Positions 27,392 to 36,363 of a DNA stretch of 64,000 nucleotides are shown here, one piece after another. Position numbers and translations under genes: made by a program. The number at the start of each line of letters is the position of its first letter. Position 1 is the first letter of the stretch. This stretch comes from an uncultured Mucilaginibacter sp. (lineage in GTDB: Bacteria; Bacteroidota; Bacteroidia; Sphingobacteriales; Sphingobacteriaceae): contig NZ_CAJYGQ010000006.1 in assembly GCF_913773635.1 (NCBI RefSeq), positions 1 to 64,000 of the forward strand, in the 5' to 3' direction. Under the pieces are notes generated by a model. That model did no database searches. It saw nothing but the letters and a program-made list of their open reading frames with translations, and was not told the DNA's origin.

Positions 27392-28603
27392 ATGAAAATT
27401 AATTTACGTGTTATAGGCGTTGTACTGATTGCATTATTTGTTGCCACCGGATGCAAAAAAGATAAGAAAGAAGAGCAAACCGAGGAAGATGCTGGCAAGG
27501 AGCTTTTTGTATCAGCTAACCCGTTGCAATCATTAACAAAAGTGCAATTGCAAACCGCCGCTTCCGTAATGGGATTTGGTTCTTTTTCATCAGCCCTGCA
27601 ATATGATGTAGATTTTTATAGATTTATTTACAACACTACTTTTAAAGGCAGTAAAATACAGGCATCAGGTTTGCTTTGTGTACCTAAAGGAGTGAGTGGT
27701 ACACCTGCAATCTTAAGCGCTCAGCACGGTACCATATTCGCGGATTTCCAGGCGCCATCAGCTTTTAACTTTCCGGGAAGCATGACCGGATTTGAATTGT
27801 TTGCCTCAACCGGTTACATAACCGTAATACCCGATTTTATAGGTTATGGTGTCTCTAAAGATATTATCCACCCTTATTATGATATGCAGTCATCAGGTCA
27901 GGCTGTAGTTGATATGATTAAGGCGGCTAAGTACTATTTAAAATCACAAAACAGAAGTATAAGTGAAAAGCTGTTTTTAATTGGATACTCAGAGGGTGGT
28001 TATGTAACTATGGCAGCCGAGCGCGAAATTGAAACCAACGCCAGCCATAAACTTACCGTAACCGCGGCTGCCGAAGGCGCCGGAGGTTATGACATCAGCG
28101 GTATGCTTACTACTGTGGCTACAAAAGCAAGCTACCCCGATCCGTCTTTCTTTGCCCTGTTCATCCAAAACTATAACACACTTTATGGTTTCAATCGCCC
28201 GTTAACTGATTATTTCAAAGAGCCTTTTGCAGGCAGAATAAATATGCTACTTGACGGAACCTTAAAAGGCGACCAGATTAACGCTCAGCTAACAACCAGT
28301 TTAAGAGACTTATTTAATACTAACTTTTTTAACAGCCTTAACAACGCCGGGGCCGAAGCGGCTTTTAAAGCTAAGGTTGCCGAAAATAGTTTTCCTAACT
28401 GGGCTCCAAAAAGTGCTACACGTTTATATCATGGCACTGCAGATGAGAATGTTTACTACCAAACATCTGAGAGTACATATAACCGCTTTTTACCGGTAAC
28501 GGGTTCTGCCAAATTATCATTAATACCTATTCCAGGAGGAAATCACGGGTCAAGCGTAGTACCAATGATGGGAGATGCTTTGCAGTGGTTCAGCACATTT
28601 TAA
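27392..28603 (+). CDS. Alpha/beta-hydrolase lipoprotein (secretory-lipase-like)
   Basis: A 403-residue exported hydrolase with a lipoprotein signal peptide: MKINLRVIGVVLIALFVATGC, with Cys21 followed by KKDKKEE. The start at 27392 is chosen for this signal; an upstream in-frame start would add 19 charged residues. The nucleophile elbow is GYSEGG, the likely acid is Asp in HGTADENVYY and the histidine is in GGNHGSS. The IPDFIGYG block and the overall order resemble secretory lipase/tannase-like proteins; the substrate is unknown. It is monocistronic between the PAS kinase gene and a strong terminator. Confidence 0.87.
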   Translation: MKINLRVIGVVLIALFVATGCKKDKKEEQTEEDAGKELFVSANPLQSLTKVQLQTAASVMGFGSFSSALQYDVDFYRFIYNTTFKGSKIQASGLLCVPKGVSGTPAILSAQHGTIFADFQAPSAFNFPGSMTGFELFASTGYITVIPDFIGYGVSKDIIHPYYDMQSSGQAVVDMIKAAKYYLKSQNRSISEKLFLIGYSEGGYVTMAAEREIETNASHKLTVTAAAEGAGGYDISGMLTTVATKASYPDPSFFALFIQNYNTLYGFNRPLTDYFKEPFAGRINMLLDGTLKGDQINAQLTTSLRDLFNTNFFNSLNNAGAEAAFKAKVAENSFPNWAPKSATRLYHGTADENVYYQTSESTYNRFLPVTGSAKLSLIPIPGGNHGSSVVPMMGDALQWFSTF

Positions 28604-28607
28604 ACGC

Positions 28608-28640
28608 AAAAAAGCCCGGTATTCAATGCCGGGCTTTTTT
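28608..28640. terminator. Bidirectional terminator
   Basis: A 12-bp stem (AAAAAAGCCCGG with CCGGGCTTTTTT, 9-nt loop) with T runs on both strands, between the convergent hydrolase and SDR genes. Confidence 0.9.
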
Positions 28641-28653
28641 GTGTTTGCTTGTT

Positions 28654-29415
28654 TTATAAATGTATACCGCCAGATACCTCAATGCGTTGTGCGTTTACCC
28701 ATTTGGCATCATCCGTACATAAGAAAGCTACTACGCTGCCAATATCATCAGCTTTGCCAACCCGACCTAGTGCTGTTTGTGAAGCAATCATTTTATTTAA
28801 CTGCTCATTATCACGCACAGCGCCACCGCCAAAATCAGTTTCTATTGCACCCGGGGCAATAACATTTACCCTTATCTGGCGCGAACCCAATTCAAGTGCC
28901 TGGTAGCTTGTAAGCGTTTCAATAGCACCTTTCATAGCCGCGTAAGCACCATAACCTGCAAGACTAAAACGTGCTAAGCCGGTGGATATATTTACTATGC
29001 CACCGCCATCGTTCATTAGCTTTAGTGCTTTTTGAGTTAAGAAGAATGTGCCTTTAAACTGAATGTTTAATAAATCATCAAACTGTTGCTCGGTTGTTTC
29101 GGCGAAAGGGGCGTATAGGCCAACACCGGCATTATTTATCAAGTAATCCAGCTTATCGGTACCAAATGTGTTTTTGAGTGCTGATGTTACCTCTTCAAAA
29201 AAACTGTCCAAACTACCGGTTTTTCCTACATTGAGTTGTAGTGCAGCGGCCTGTTGCCCTAAGTTTTCAATCTCTTTAACCGTTTGGTCTGCTTCTTCTT
29301 TTTTGCTGTTATAGGTTAATATAACGTTCAAACCCTTTTTCGCAAGATTGATGGCCATGTCTTTACCTAAGCCGCGGCTGCCGCCGGTTACAAGTGCAAT
29401 TTTTGATCGTGTCAT
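28654..29415 (-). CDS. Short-chain dehydrogenase/reductase, 3-oxoacyl-ACP reductase-like
   Basis: A 253-residue classical SDR. Cofactor motif TGGSRGLGKD lies at about residues 10-19, NNAG is present, Ser in NISTGL and the Tyr-Ala-Ala-Met-Lys pair (YAAMKGA) form the catalytic set, and the C terminus ends with the usual RIEVSGGIHL. The start at 29415 (MTRSKIALVTGG) is preferred over a 21-residue in-frame extension, and a TAnnTTTG element lies 24 nt upstream of it. It is downstream of a small AraC-type regulator on the same strand, which may control it. The substrate is unknown. Confidence 0.9.
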   Translation of the reverse strand: MTRSKIALVTGGSRGLGKDMAINLAKKGLNVILTYNSKKEEADQTVKEIENLGQQAAALQLNVGKTGSLDSFFEEVTSALKNTFGTDKLDYLINNAGVGLYAPFAETTEQQFDDLLNIQFKGTFFLTQKALKLMNDGGGIVNISTGLARFSLAGYGAYAAMKGAIETLTSYQALELGSRQIRVNVIAPGAIETDFGGGAVRDNEQLNKMIASQTALGRVGKADDIGSVVAFLCTDDAKWVNAQRIEVSGGIHL

Positions 29416-29439
29416 AGATGTTTGTTGTTTGCTATAACA

Positions 29440-29447
29440 CAAAATTA
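29440..29447 (-). promoter_or_regulatory. TAnnTTTG promoter element of the SDR gene at 28654
   Basis: Minus-strand TAATTTTG, an exact match, 24 nt before the chosen ATG. It supports independent transcription from the upstream AraC gene. Confidence 0.5.
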
Positions 29448-29487
29448 TGCGAGGTGCAGCTCTAAAAAAGGTGTACACTTCAGAATT

Positions 29488-29874
29488 TTACAGAGCCGAT
29501 GATAATTTTTGCTTTCGGTACTGCCTTGGCGTAATACCCGTCATTCCCTTAAAGAATTTTGTGAAGTTGGTTGGATCATCATACGCAAATTTGTAACCTA
29601 TTTGCGCAACCGATAAGTCAGACTCAGCAAGCAGCTTTTTTGCTTCGTTAACAATGCGCTGCTCCATGTAATCACAAGGCGACCTGCCCGTTGTAAGTTT
29701 AAGCGTATTGGTCAAATGTCTCGAATCGATAAACAGCAAATTGGCGAAGGTTTTAGCCGCATAGCGTTTACGGTGTTCACCGCTCATCAACTTGCTTACA
29801 TGGTCTTCATACAAAGCGAGGAAATCACGGGTAATTTCGTCTTTACGTGTGAGGATGGTTTGAGGTAAATCCAT
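29488..29874 (-). CDS. Short AraC-family regulator (DNA-binding domain only)
   Basis: A 128-residue protein that is almost entirely an AraC/XylS DNA-binding domain: first helix-turn-helix around SRHLTNTLKLTTGRSPCDYM, linker, second one in VAQIGYKFAYDDPTNFTKFFKGMTG, ending TPRQYRK. The first ~30 residues are too short to be an effector-binding domain, so either it is a stand-alone DNA-binding protein or it lost its sensor part. The ATG at 29874 is preferred over in-frame GTG and TTG codons just before it, because a TAnnTTTG element ends 3 nt upstream. It is followed by the SDR gene. Confidence 0.85.
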   Translation of the reverse strand: MDLPQTILTRKDEITRDFLALYEDHVSKLMSGEHRKRYAAKTFANLLFIDSRHLTNTLKLTTGRSPCDYMEQRIVNEAKKLLAESDLSVAQIGYKFAYDDPTNFTKFFKGMTGITPRQYRKQKLSSAL

Positions 29875-29877
29875 CAC

Positions 29878-29885
29878 CAAAGCTA
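29878..29885 (-). promoter_or_regulatory. TAnnTTTG promoter element of the AraC gene
   Basis: Minus-strand TAGCTTTG, an exact match, 3 nt from the ATG; predicts a leaderless mRNA. Confidence 0.5.
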
Positions 29886-29902
29886 ATTAACAGGTTGTGT
29901 TT

Positions 29903-30331
29903 TTACAACCTGTCTATATCTATCTGGTCGGGGCCGTTAAGCTTGGCTACATGGCAGGCACATTTTCCGCCTGATATTTTATAGTTTACCTTCACTACTT
30001 TACCATCATTACGGGTAATTTGTAGCTGTATATCAGTACCTTTCTCCGAAAAATTTCGTCGTTGGCTGTCGTCGGCTACAATCAGCGTTTTTGCATTATC
30101 AGGGGTGTTGGGTAAATCATTGCTTAGCTTTATTTCTTTGCCGCCCGCAACATCCATAATTTTGTATGATTTAAATTCAGCTTCGGTACCTGAGGTTGAT
30201 ATAATCTTTACAGGTATCATCTTAAATTCTTCGGTACACATTACAGTAGGGCAACCTGAAGCTGAACCAGGTTGTTGTGACTTACACGCGGCTGTTAGCA
30301 GTAAAACAGCAAGTATGGGCTTTAAATTCAT
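29903..30331 (-). CDS. Small lipoprotein, function unknown
   Basis: A 142-residue lipoprotein: signal MNLKPILAVLLLTAAC with Cys16 as lipidation site, followed by KSQQPGS. The mature part is probably beta-rich, with the cysteines of GCPTVMC and KCAC able to pair, and ends LNGPDQIDIDRL. The start at 30331 is chosen for the signal peptide; the longer in-frame extension is unlikely. It is 32 bp downstream of the response regulator gene on the same strand and could be co-transcribed with the phytochrome genes. I do not recognise the family. Confidence 0.75.
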   Translation of the reverse strand: MNLKPILAVLLLTAACKSQQPGSASGCPTVMCTEEFKMIPVKIISTSGTEAEFKSYKIMDVAGGKEIKLSNDLPNTPDNAKTLIVADDSQRRNFSEKGTDIQLQITRNDGKVVKVNYKISGGKCACHVAKLNGPDQIDIDRL

Positions 30332-30363
30332 AATGTTGTTAACTGTTATTAAACAGGTATGTT

Positions 30364-30789
30364 TTACGCTACTGATATGGTATTTAGCCAAAAGTCTGAG
30401 ATAGAGTTGAGGCACTTAACCACGTTGTTATAACCCATAGGTTTGGTAACAAACGCATTTGCTCCATATTCTAACGATGTCCGTATATCAACAGGGTTGT
30501 CAGAAGTTGAAAATATTAGGGCAGGTACGTAGCGCAACGCAGGTGTTTCCTTTATCTTTCTTAACAAATCTAATCCTGACAGGCCCGGTAAGTTCAAGTC
30601 AATAAGTATCAAACGCGGTTTAACTTTGTTTTCAACCAGCGTATCTAATGTATTCAATGCCAACGTGCCATCTTCAATTACATGAAGTTTGGTTTTGCCA
30701 CCATTTATTTGGCCAATGGCACGCTCAACAACGTCAATAAAATCTTCGTTGTCTTCAATATATAATATATCAGGCGCTCCCATTTCCAC
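30364..30789 (-). CDS. Single-domain response regulator linked to the phytochrome
   Basis: A 141-residue receiver domain without an output domain. The acidic pocket (IEDNED), phospho-acceptor Asp in LILIDLNLPGLSG, the Ser/Thr switch in FSTSDN and the Lys in FVTKPMGY are intact. Its ATG lies 20 bp inside the phytochrome gene, so translation is probably coupled, and the two are the cognate kinase and receiver. Rcp1-type single-domain regulators are the normal partners of bacterial phytochromes. A second possible start is ATG at 30783. Confidence 0.92.
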   Translation of the reverse strand: MEMGAPDILYIEDNEDFIDVVERAIGQINGGKTKLHVIEDGTLALNTLDTLVENKVKPRLILIDLNLPGLSGLDLLRKIKETPALRYVPALIFSTSDNPVDIRTSLEYGANAFVTKPMGYNNVVKCLNSISDFWLNTISVA

Positions 30790-33013
30790 TCTTTCTAAAT
30801 GCTACATAAAATATCGTGCCAACCCCCAGTTCGCTTTCCACCCAAATGCGGGCGTTATGCTTTTCAATAATCCTTTTTACTATAGCTAGGCCAACCCCCG
30901 TACCTTCGTAAGTACGCACATTGTCCATGCGTTTAAATAAATCAAAAATACGATTATAGTAGTTTAGGTCAATGCCAACGCCGTTATCCGAAACTTCGTA
31001 TACAATTTCATTATTTACCTCTTTGCCACTTACTTTTACCGTTGGCGGATTTGATTTTGCAGAATACTTAACTGCATTATTTAATAGGTTAGCAAATACC
31101 TGCGCAATCATGGTGCGGTCTCCTAAGAGGGGAGGCGTGTCACCTAAAGAAAATTCTAAATTTGGTACATTAAGAGCTACAACCAGGTCACTTTTTATAT
31201 CCTTTAGCAGCTTTCCCATATCAATTTGGGTATACTCCATCTCTGCGCGACCAACGCGCGAGTAGTTCAAAACCTCTTTAATCAGGAAATTGAGTTTATC
31301 CGCTCCGCCTATCACCTTTTTCAATATACGGCGGGCATCATCGTCAAGGCTGGTATTTGACTCCAACAACAGCTCCGAATAGTTTTTGATAGTTGATAGT
31401 GGTGTACGTAAATCGTGCGAGATGGTAAAGCTGAAAGTATCAAGCTCCTCATAAGCTTGTTTAAGTTTTTCGTTCAGCGTGCGTATCTCGTTAGCCTGAC
31501 GGTTTATAGCATAAACAACATCCTCGCGCAATTTCAATACGGTTGCAATCTCTTCGCGGGTCCAGCGGTCTGATGTGTTTTTGACCGTTTGTGACCACAC
31601 ATCAAATGATTTGCGTGGCGACAGGATTAATTGCCCGTGCTCATCAATTTCAGCGGGCTTGTCGGGGTTGCCAGCCCAATTAATGGTAGTAATTTGCTCA
31701 GGCTTAAACCACATCATCAGTTCGCCCATTTCTTTCGATAAAGTACAGGCAAGCAGGCCACTGGCTACATCACTGTATTCTTTGGCCTGGCTGTGTAGCT
31801 CAGGAAGTTGATGTGTATGAAATACCCTGTCTTGCATGTTGCGTTTTAACCACGCATTTAGCTCCTTCAACTGTTCATCGTTGGGCGTTTGGCCAAGCTT
31901 AATCACTTGGTCTTCAAAAACAAGAACGGCACCGGTTGCGTCACAAACATCAAGTATAGTTGAATTTTGCTCAGTAATTATAGATGATACGCTGCCGCTT
32001 TTGCGCAGTTGCCGTGATAGCGAATCGTATGCTGCTTTATAATCTTCGCTGCGTGCAAGTAATTCTTCATCCTGCTTAAACTCAAGTGCAGAAGATATAA
32101 TTTGTCCAATAAGCTTTGAAGCCTCGCGAGCTTTGTAATTTATGAAACGCGGACTATAATTATGGCATGCAATCAATCCCCAAAGCTCATCACGGTACAT
32201 GAGCGAAATACTGAAGCTTGACGCAACCCCCATATTTTTTAAATATTGAATATGAATAGGGGATACAGCTCTTAAAGTTGAATGTGTTAGATCCAGCGCA
32301 TGAGCTTCGCCATTATTAGGCAGCGTTAATATAGGAGAAGCCTCGGCATTAACATCTGCAATGATGCGGGTAAGGTTAATTTTATAAAGCTCACGGGCCT
32401 GTTTTGGTATGTCACTTGCAGGGTAATGCAAGCCCAAAAATGGGTCAAGATGGTCTTCCTTTACTTCGGCTACAACTTCACCATGGCCATCGTCAGAAAA
32501 CTTGTAGATCATTACCCTATCATAACCAATCAAAGTTTTTATCTGCTCTGCAGCGTTATTAAGCAGGTGCTTTAGTTGCTTACCCGAAAGCATTTCCGTA
32601 ACCGACCTTCCGATGGTTTTTTGTATGTCAATTTCGGTGGCACTACTTGTGGGCTCAAACTCCAACATGTAAAAGTTGGCAATCTGAGACATAATGAGGT
32701 TATAACTCAAATTTCCTACATCAATACGGTAAGGATTGATTGTCTCGAAGTTTTTGGCATGCTTACCCAATTGCAGCATTTGATTTATGAGGCCCGGTGT
32801 TTCACCTGGTAATAAAACCTGCTCAAGGACTTTTAAATCATTACCTAATAAATCTTTAGCTTTCAGCGGTAAAAAGCTGCTAATATTTTCGCTCAGATAG
32901 GTAATAATGCACTTACTATCAACAGCAACTAAAAATCCATGCGCTTGCACCTTGCCCGGTATATGGATAGGTTCTTTATCGCAGTTGGTTAAATCTACTT
33001 TATAATCACTCAT
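30770..33013 (-). CDS. bphP: Bacteriophytochrome histidine kinase
   Basis: A 747-residue red/far-red photoreceptor. The PAS domain begins with the biliverdin-attachment site, Cys11 in LTNCDKEPIHIPG. The GAF domain contains PASDIPKQARELY, the chromophore-contacting motif, followed by HSTLRAVSPIHIQYLKNMGVASS. The PHY domain has the tongue motif PRKSF near WAGNPDK. A C-terminal HisKA domain (SHDLRTPLSTIKNYSELL) and HATPase (NLLNNAVKYS, DNGVGID, GTGVGLAIV) complete it. Biliverdin needs a heme oxygenase, and none is encoded in the window. It is co-directional and overlapping with its response regulator. A TAnnTTTG promoter and a dyad lie upstream. Confidence 0.95.
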   Translation of the reverse strand: MSDYKVDLTNCDKEPIHIPGKVQAHGFLVAVDSKCIITYLSENISSFLPLKAKDLLGNDLKVLEQVLLPGETPGLINQMLQLGKHAKNFETINPYRIDVGNLSYNLIMSQIANFYMLEFEPTSSATEIDIQKTIGRSVTEMLSGKQLKHLLNNAAEQIKTLIGYDRVMIYKFSDDGHGEVVAEVKEDHLDPFLGLHYPASDIPKQARELYKINLTRIIADVNAEASPILTLPNNGEAHALDLTHSTLRAVSPIHIQYLKNMGVASSFSISLMYRDELWGLIACHNYSPRFINYKAREASKLIGQIISSALEFKQDEELLARSEDYKAAYDSLSRQLRKSGSVSSIITEQNSTILDVCDATGAVLVFEDQVIKLGQTPNDEQLKELNAWLKRNMQDRVFHTHQLPELHSQAKEYSDVASGLLACTLSKEMGELMMWFKPEQITTINWAGNPDKPAEIDEHGQLILSPRKSFDVWSQTVKNTSDRWTREEIATVLKLREDVVYAINRQANEIRTLNEKLKQAYEELDTFSFTISHDLRTPLSTIKNYSELLLESNTSLDDDARRILKKVIGGADKLNFLIKEVLNYSRVGRAEMEYTQIDMGKLLKDIKSDLVVALNVPNLEFSLGDTPPLLGDRTMIAQVFANLLNNAVKYSAKSNPPTVKVSGKEVNNEIVYEVSDNGVGIDLNYYNRIFDLFKRMDNVRTYEGTGVGLAIVKRIIEKHNARIWVESELGVGTIFYVAFRKSGNGSA

Positions 33014-33040
33014 TTATATGTTTTCACAGGTTGTTGACTG

Positions 33041-33060
33041 AGTAAACGGTAGAGTTTACT
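33041..33060. promoter_or_regulatory. Dyad in the bphP leader
   Basis: AGTAAAC-ggtaga-GTTTACT, a perfect 7-bp inverted repeat, 28-47 bp upstream of the bphP ATG and downstream of its likely promoter. It could be a regulator site or leader hairpin. Confidence 0.4.
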
Positions 33061-33096
33061 TAAACATGGCATCATTCAAGCGCTTTAACGTTTAAT

Positions 33097-33104
33097 CAAA
33101 GTTA
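33097..33104 (-). promoter_or_regulatory. TAnnTTTG promoter element of bphP
   Basis: Minus-strand TAACTTTG, an exact match, giving a leader of roughly 80 nt. Confidence 0.5.
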
Positions 33105-33292
33105 AAGTTATAGCTATGCCTGTCAGTCAATCGTCAACGTTAAGGTAAAAATATTAAATACATTAATAGGTTGGTTTAAATAGGTGCAAAAAATGTACCT
33201 GTAAAACCAGCTTGTTTGTTTTTCTTTATTTGGTATGGTTATAACTAGCGTTAGGCTAGTAAATGAAATAATTTTTGCTATTTGATTAATTA

Positions 33293-35188
33293 ATGGTGAG
33301 ATTAGTTTATAACATCTGTTTTATGCTACCATCAACTCATGAAAACGATTTTTCCGGCGGTTTTTATCAAACCGACGGGCAGTTGAAGAGTTTGTTTATG
33401 CAAACTCCCGGCTTAATAGCAATGTTGCGCTGGCGCGATGGCATATGCGAGTTGGTAAACCCTGTTTTCAGAAAGTTATGGCACAATCGCGATGTGTTAA
33501 ACAAACCCATGAGGCAAGCCTGGCCTGAGTTGGGAAATGAGTTTTACCAAAAAGTTGAGCAGGTATACGATAGCTGTAAGGCTGCCAATAGTTATGATTA
33601 CAACGTAACAATAGCGGGCGAGGATGGTCTCATAAGTGACTACTACTTCGACTTTGTTTACTCGCCATATTGTAATCATCAGGCCGAAATGGACGGTGTA
33701 ATGATTATGGGCTTTGATGTAACGGCAAGAAACATTGCCCGCCAGGAGCTCGCAGAACAGCAGTTATTATTTAAGGATATTACTGATGCAGCTGCTACCG
33801 CTTTATGGACCGTTGATCAGCGTGGTAACATTACTTTTGTTAATCAAACCTGGATTGACTGGACCGGCCAACCTTACGAGGCTCACTTAGGCCGCGGGTG
33901 GATTGATTTTGTTGTTAACGATGATAGGGAACGTGTAATAAGTGACTACCTGCGAAGCATAGATAATAAAAGCCCTTTACATTCAGATTTCAGAATACAG
34001 CGTAACGATGGAAAGATGCAATGGGTAGCCGTTTCGGGTAAGCCACGCTATCATAGCAGCGGGGAATTTGCCGGTTATGTGGGTTCATGCATGGATATAA
34101 CCGAGCGGAAGAAAACTGAGCAAATGCTGCAGGATAGTGAAGAGCGGTTTAGAAGTATAGCAGATTCGGCACCGGTACTTATTTGGATGACTGGTGCTGA
34201 CAAACGTACCACATTTTTAAATCAAAGCTGGATGCAGTTTGCCAATGTTGTTGAGCTGCTATCAGATACCGGTTACCTGCAAAGCAACTTACTTCATCCT
34301 CAGGATGCTGAGGCAGTGCTTGATATTTATAACAGAGCTTTTGACAAACAAGAGGCCTTTTACGTTGAGTACCGCATGAAACGAACATACGATGGTGTGT
34401 ACAGGTGGATTGGTATGAAGGGAGTGCCCAGGTTTGAAGGCGAGGATGATGTATTTGCCGGTTATATAGGTTCGGGGATGGATATTACCGAAATGAAAGA
34501 GCATGAGCAAATAAAGAATGACTTTATTGGTATGGCAAGTCATGAGCTTAAAACACCAATAACTTCTATAAAAGCTTATATACAACTGCTACTTACCATA
34601 TATAGTAAACGCGAGCATGACGAATTCCTAATAAAATCTTTAACCACCGTAAATAAGCAAATTAACAAGCTAACGCGTTTAATAACCGATTTGCTCGACG
34701 TTTCAAAAATGGAAAGCGGGCGTTTAAGTTTGAATAGCGAAGAGTTTCTACTGCATGACCTCATTAAAGAAACGGTTGATGAAGTGCAGCATACCGCATC
34801 GCATCATGATATTGTATATACAGGTAAATCTGATGTGTCCATATACGCAGATCGCGACCGCATAGCGCAGGTTATTACTAATTTTTTAACCAACGCCATT
34901 AAATACTCACCCGAATCAGACCGTGTGGATATTAATGTTTCTTTGGGTGACACGGAGGTTGTAATAGCTGTACAGGATTACGGCATTGGTATAAACCAAG
35001 AAGAACAGGCTAAAATATTCAATCGCTTTTATCGTGTGGAAGGGCGTAACGAGCAAACGTTCTCTGGCTTTGGTATTGGCCTTTATGTAGCCGCCGAAAT
35101 AATTAAAAGACATAACGGCCGTGTTTGGGTAGTAAGTGAAAAGGATAAAGGTGCTGCATTCCATTTCTCACTGCCACTGCTTAATTAA
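33293..35188 (+). CDS. Soluble multi-PAS sensor histidine kinase
   Basis: A 631-residue kinase without membrane helices. Three PAS/PAC units are visible: residues ~30-145, ~150-270 (ALWTVDQRGNITFVNQTWIDWTG ... GSCMDITERKKTE) and ~280-400 (PVLIWMTGADKRTTFLNQSW ... GSGMDITEMKEHE). The HisKA helix has DFIGMASHELKTPITSIKAYIQLL, and the HATPase has NFLTNAIKYS, DYGIGI and GFGIGLYVAAEII. The second and third PAS units belong to the same subfamily. The start could also be ATG at 33323 (MLPSTHEND). It is divergent from bphP across 279 bp, so the two sensors may be jointly regulated, but it has no receiver gene next to it. Confidence 0.92.
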   Translation: MVRLVYNICFMLPSTHENDFSGGFYQTDGQLKSLFMQTPGLIAMLRWRDGICELVNPVFRKLWHNRDVLNKPMRQAWPELGNEFYQKVEQVYDSCKAANSYDYNVTIAGEDGLISDYYFDFVYSPYCNHQAEMDGVMIMGFDVTARNIARQELAEQQLLFKDITDAAATALWTVDQRGNITFVNQTWIDWTGQPYEAHLGRGWIDFVVNDDRERVISDYLRSIDNKSPLHSDFRIQRNDGKMQWVAVSGKPRYHSSGEFAGYVGSCMDITERKKTEQMLQDSEERFRSIADSAPVLIWMTGADKRTTFLNQSWMQFANVVELLSDTGYLQSNLLHPQDAEAVLDIYNRAFDKQEAFYVEYRMKRTYDGVYRWIGMKGVPRFEGEDDVFAGYIGSGMDITEMKEHEQIKNDFIGMASHELKTPITSIKAYIQLLLTIYSKREHDEFLIKSLTTVNKQINKLTRLITDLLDVSKMESGRLSLNSEEFLLHDLIKETVDEVQHTASHHDIVYTGKSDVSIYADRDRIAQVITNFLTNAIKYSPESDRVDINVSLGDTEVVIAVQDYGIGINQEEQAKIFNRFYRVEGRNEQTFSGFGIGLYVAAEIIKRHNGRVWVVSEKDKGAAFHFSLPLLN

Positions 35189-35296
35189 ATAATTACACTG
35201 TTGTTTAACTGTATTAGTCTTTTTTGAAAATTATTTAAACAGTATGTGCATGTGAGTGTTAATCAATCATAAAACATCTGCTAAAAAGAAGTAAAA

Positions 35297-35650
35297 ATGA
35301 AAGATCAAACTAAAATTATTGCAGCACTTTTAGTGGGTGCTGCTGCCGGTGCAGCTATTGGCTTACTACTTGCTCCAGAGAGTGGTTCGGAATTAAGAGA
35401 AGATATTGCCGATTACGTAAATGACCTGGTAGACAAAACTAAAAGCAAAGCTCAAACTGCTGCTAACGACTTGAAAGAGTATGGCAATGATGTGGCCGAT
35501 AAAGCTAAATCAAAATGGAATAGCGTTGTAGGTGCAGCATCAGACTATAAAGACCAGGCTGAAGAGTATGCCTCAGGTGCATATGATGAAGCAAAATCAA
35601 GAGTAAAAGGTGAGGCTGATGATTTAAATACTTCAATTCAAAACGCCTAA
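35297..35650 (+). CDS. YtxH-domain protein
   Basis: A 117-residue protein with one N-terminal transmembrane or glycine-zipper helix (IIAALLVGAAAGAAIGLLLAPESGSELR), the hallmark of YtxH/gas-vesicle-like proteins, followed by ~80 residues of Ala/Lys/Asp-rich amphipathic helix with repeated DxAKSK-type segments resembling LEA proteins. Such proteins are usually stress induced; the molecular role is unclear. It is monocistronic with a strong terminator. Confidence 0.88.
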   Translation: MKDQTKIIAALLVGAAAGAAIGLLLAPESGSELREDIADYVNDLVDKTKSKAQTAANDLKEYGNDVADKAKSKWNSVVGAASDYKDQAEEYASGAYDEAKSRVKGEADDLNTSIQNA

Positions 35651-35663
35651 TTTAGCATAGTAT

Positions 35664-35700
35664 AAAAAAAAGCGGTCATTATTAAATGACCGCTTTTTTT
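35664..35700. terminator. Bidirectional intrinsic terminator
   Basis: A 16-bp stem (AAAAAAAGCGGTCATT with AATGACCGCTTTTTTT, loop ATTA) with T runs on both strands, between the convergent YtxH and DUF892 genes. Confidence 0.92.
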
Positions 35701-35744
35701 GTGCTTATAATTTTCCTTACTGGTAGTAAAGGGTGAACGTACAA

Positions 35745-36254
35745 TCAATTTGTTCTTAAATACTCATCAGCAATCATTTGAAAAAGCCTGTCGTCATCAC
35801 GTGATTCATCAAAGCTTTCAATAAGTAATTGCTCGGCGTTTTTATATTGAAGTGCAGACGCTAGTATCTTCAACATACGGTATGATGTTATATTTATATG
35901 TTCCAGTAGTTGGAGGTAAAGAATAATGTCAATGTCGTTAAGTAAACAAGTTCCATCGCCATAATCGGGTGTTTCAAATGCATCCTTAAAAATAGCGATA
36001 ATTGGAACGCAGTTTTCATGATCTGGCTGCGCATCAATATCATTATAAATTTGCTCAATACGGTTAACCTGGTTATTCACACTCTCAATTACCTCTTCAA
36101 TTGCAAAACGTAATTTTTTGAAAGATGCTAATGATGTGAGGCCAGGCAAGTGTTGCTGCAAATATTTTTTACCAAAGTAAACGCGGTTTAAATGGTGTAC
36201 AAAATGCTTTTTCATTACATCGGCGCTGGCCGAATATACCAGGGGAGATTCCAT
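35745..36254 (-). CDS. DUF892 (YciE/YciF) ferritin-like protein
   Basis: A 169-residue helical protein matching DUF892. The pattern KKHFVHHLNRVYFGKKYLQQHLPGL, then KLRFAIEEVIESVNNQVNRIEQIYNDI with conserved Glu residues, then MLKILASALQ fits the four-helix ferritin-like bundle. E. coli YciE and YciF are stress-induced members; enzymatic activity is not established. It lies near the YtxH and YceI genes, a loose group of stress-type proteins. No clear promoter element was found. Confidence 0.8.
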   Translation of the reverse strand: MESPLVYSASADVMKKHFVHHLNRVYFGKKYLQQHLPGLTSLASFKKLRFAIEEVIESVNNQVNRIEQIYNDIDAQPDHENCVPIIAIFKDAFETPDYGDGTCLLNDIDIILYLQLLEHINITSYRMLKILASALQYKNAEQLLIESFDESRDDDRLFQMIADEYLRTN

Positions 36255-36363
36255 AAAGTGAAGATGTGTAGTGAGGATAATGTATGTTGGTAACAGGATG
36301 TTACAAAATTTGTTTAGGATTTATTTAAGCAAACCAAATTAACAACACGGTTGTAATAAATTT

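Noticed and set aside
18339..33013. Phototrophy locus suggested by a reaction-centre-type cytochrome plus a phytochrome
   Set aside because: The genes are 12 kb apart and no pigment or reaction-centre genes are present; both families occur in non-phototrophs.
33244..33260. ACTAGC/GCTAGT inverted repeat upstream of the PAS kinase
   Set aside because: Only 6-bp arms; too weak to call an operator.
34289..34585. 98-residue minus-strand frame inside the PAS kinase
   Set aside because: Overlaps PAS and HisKA coding sequence; composition is that of an antisense shadow.
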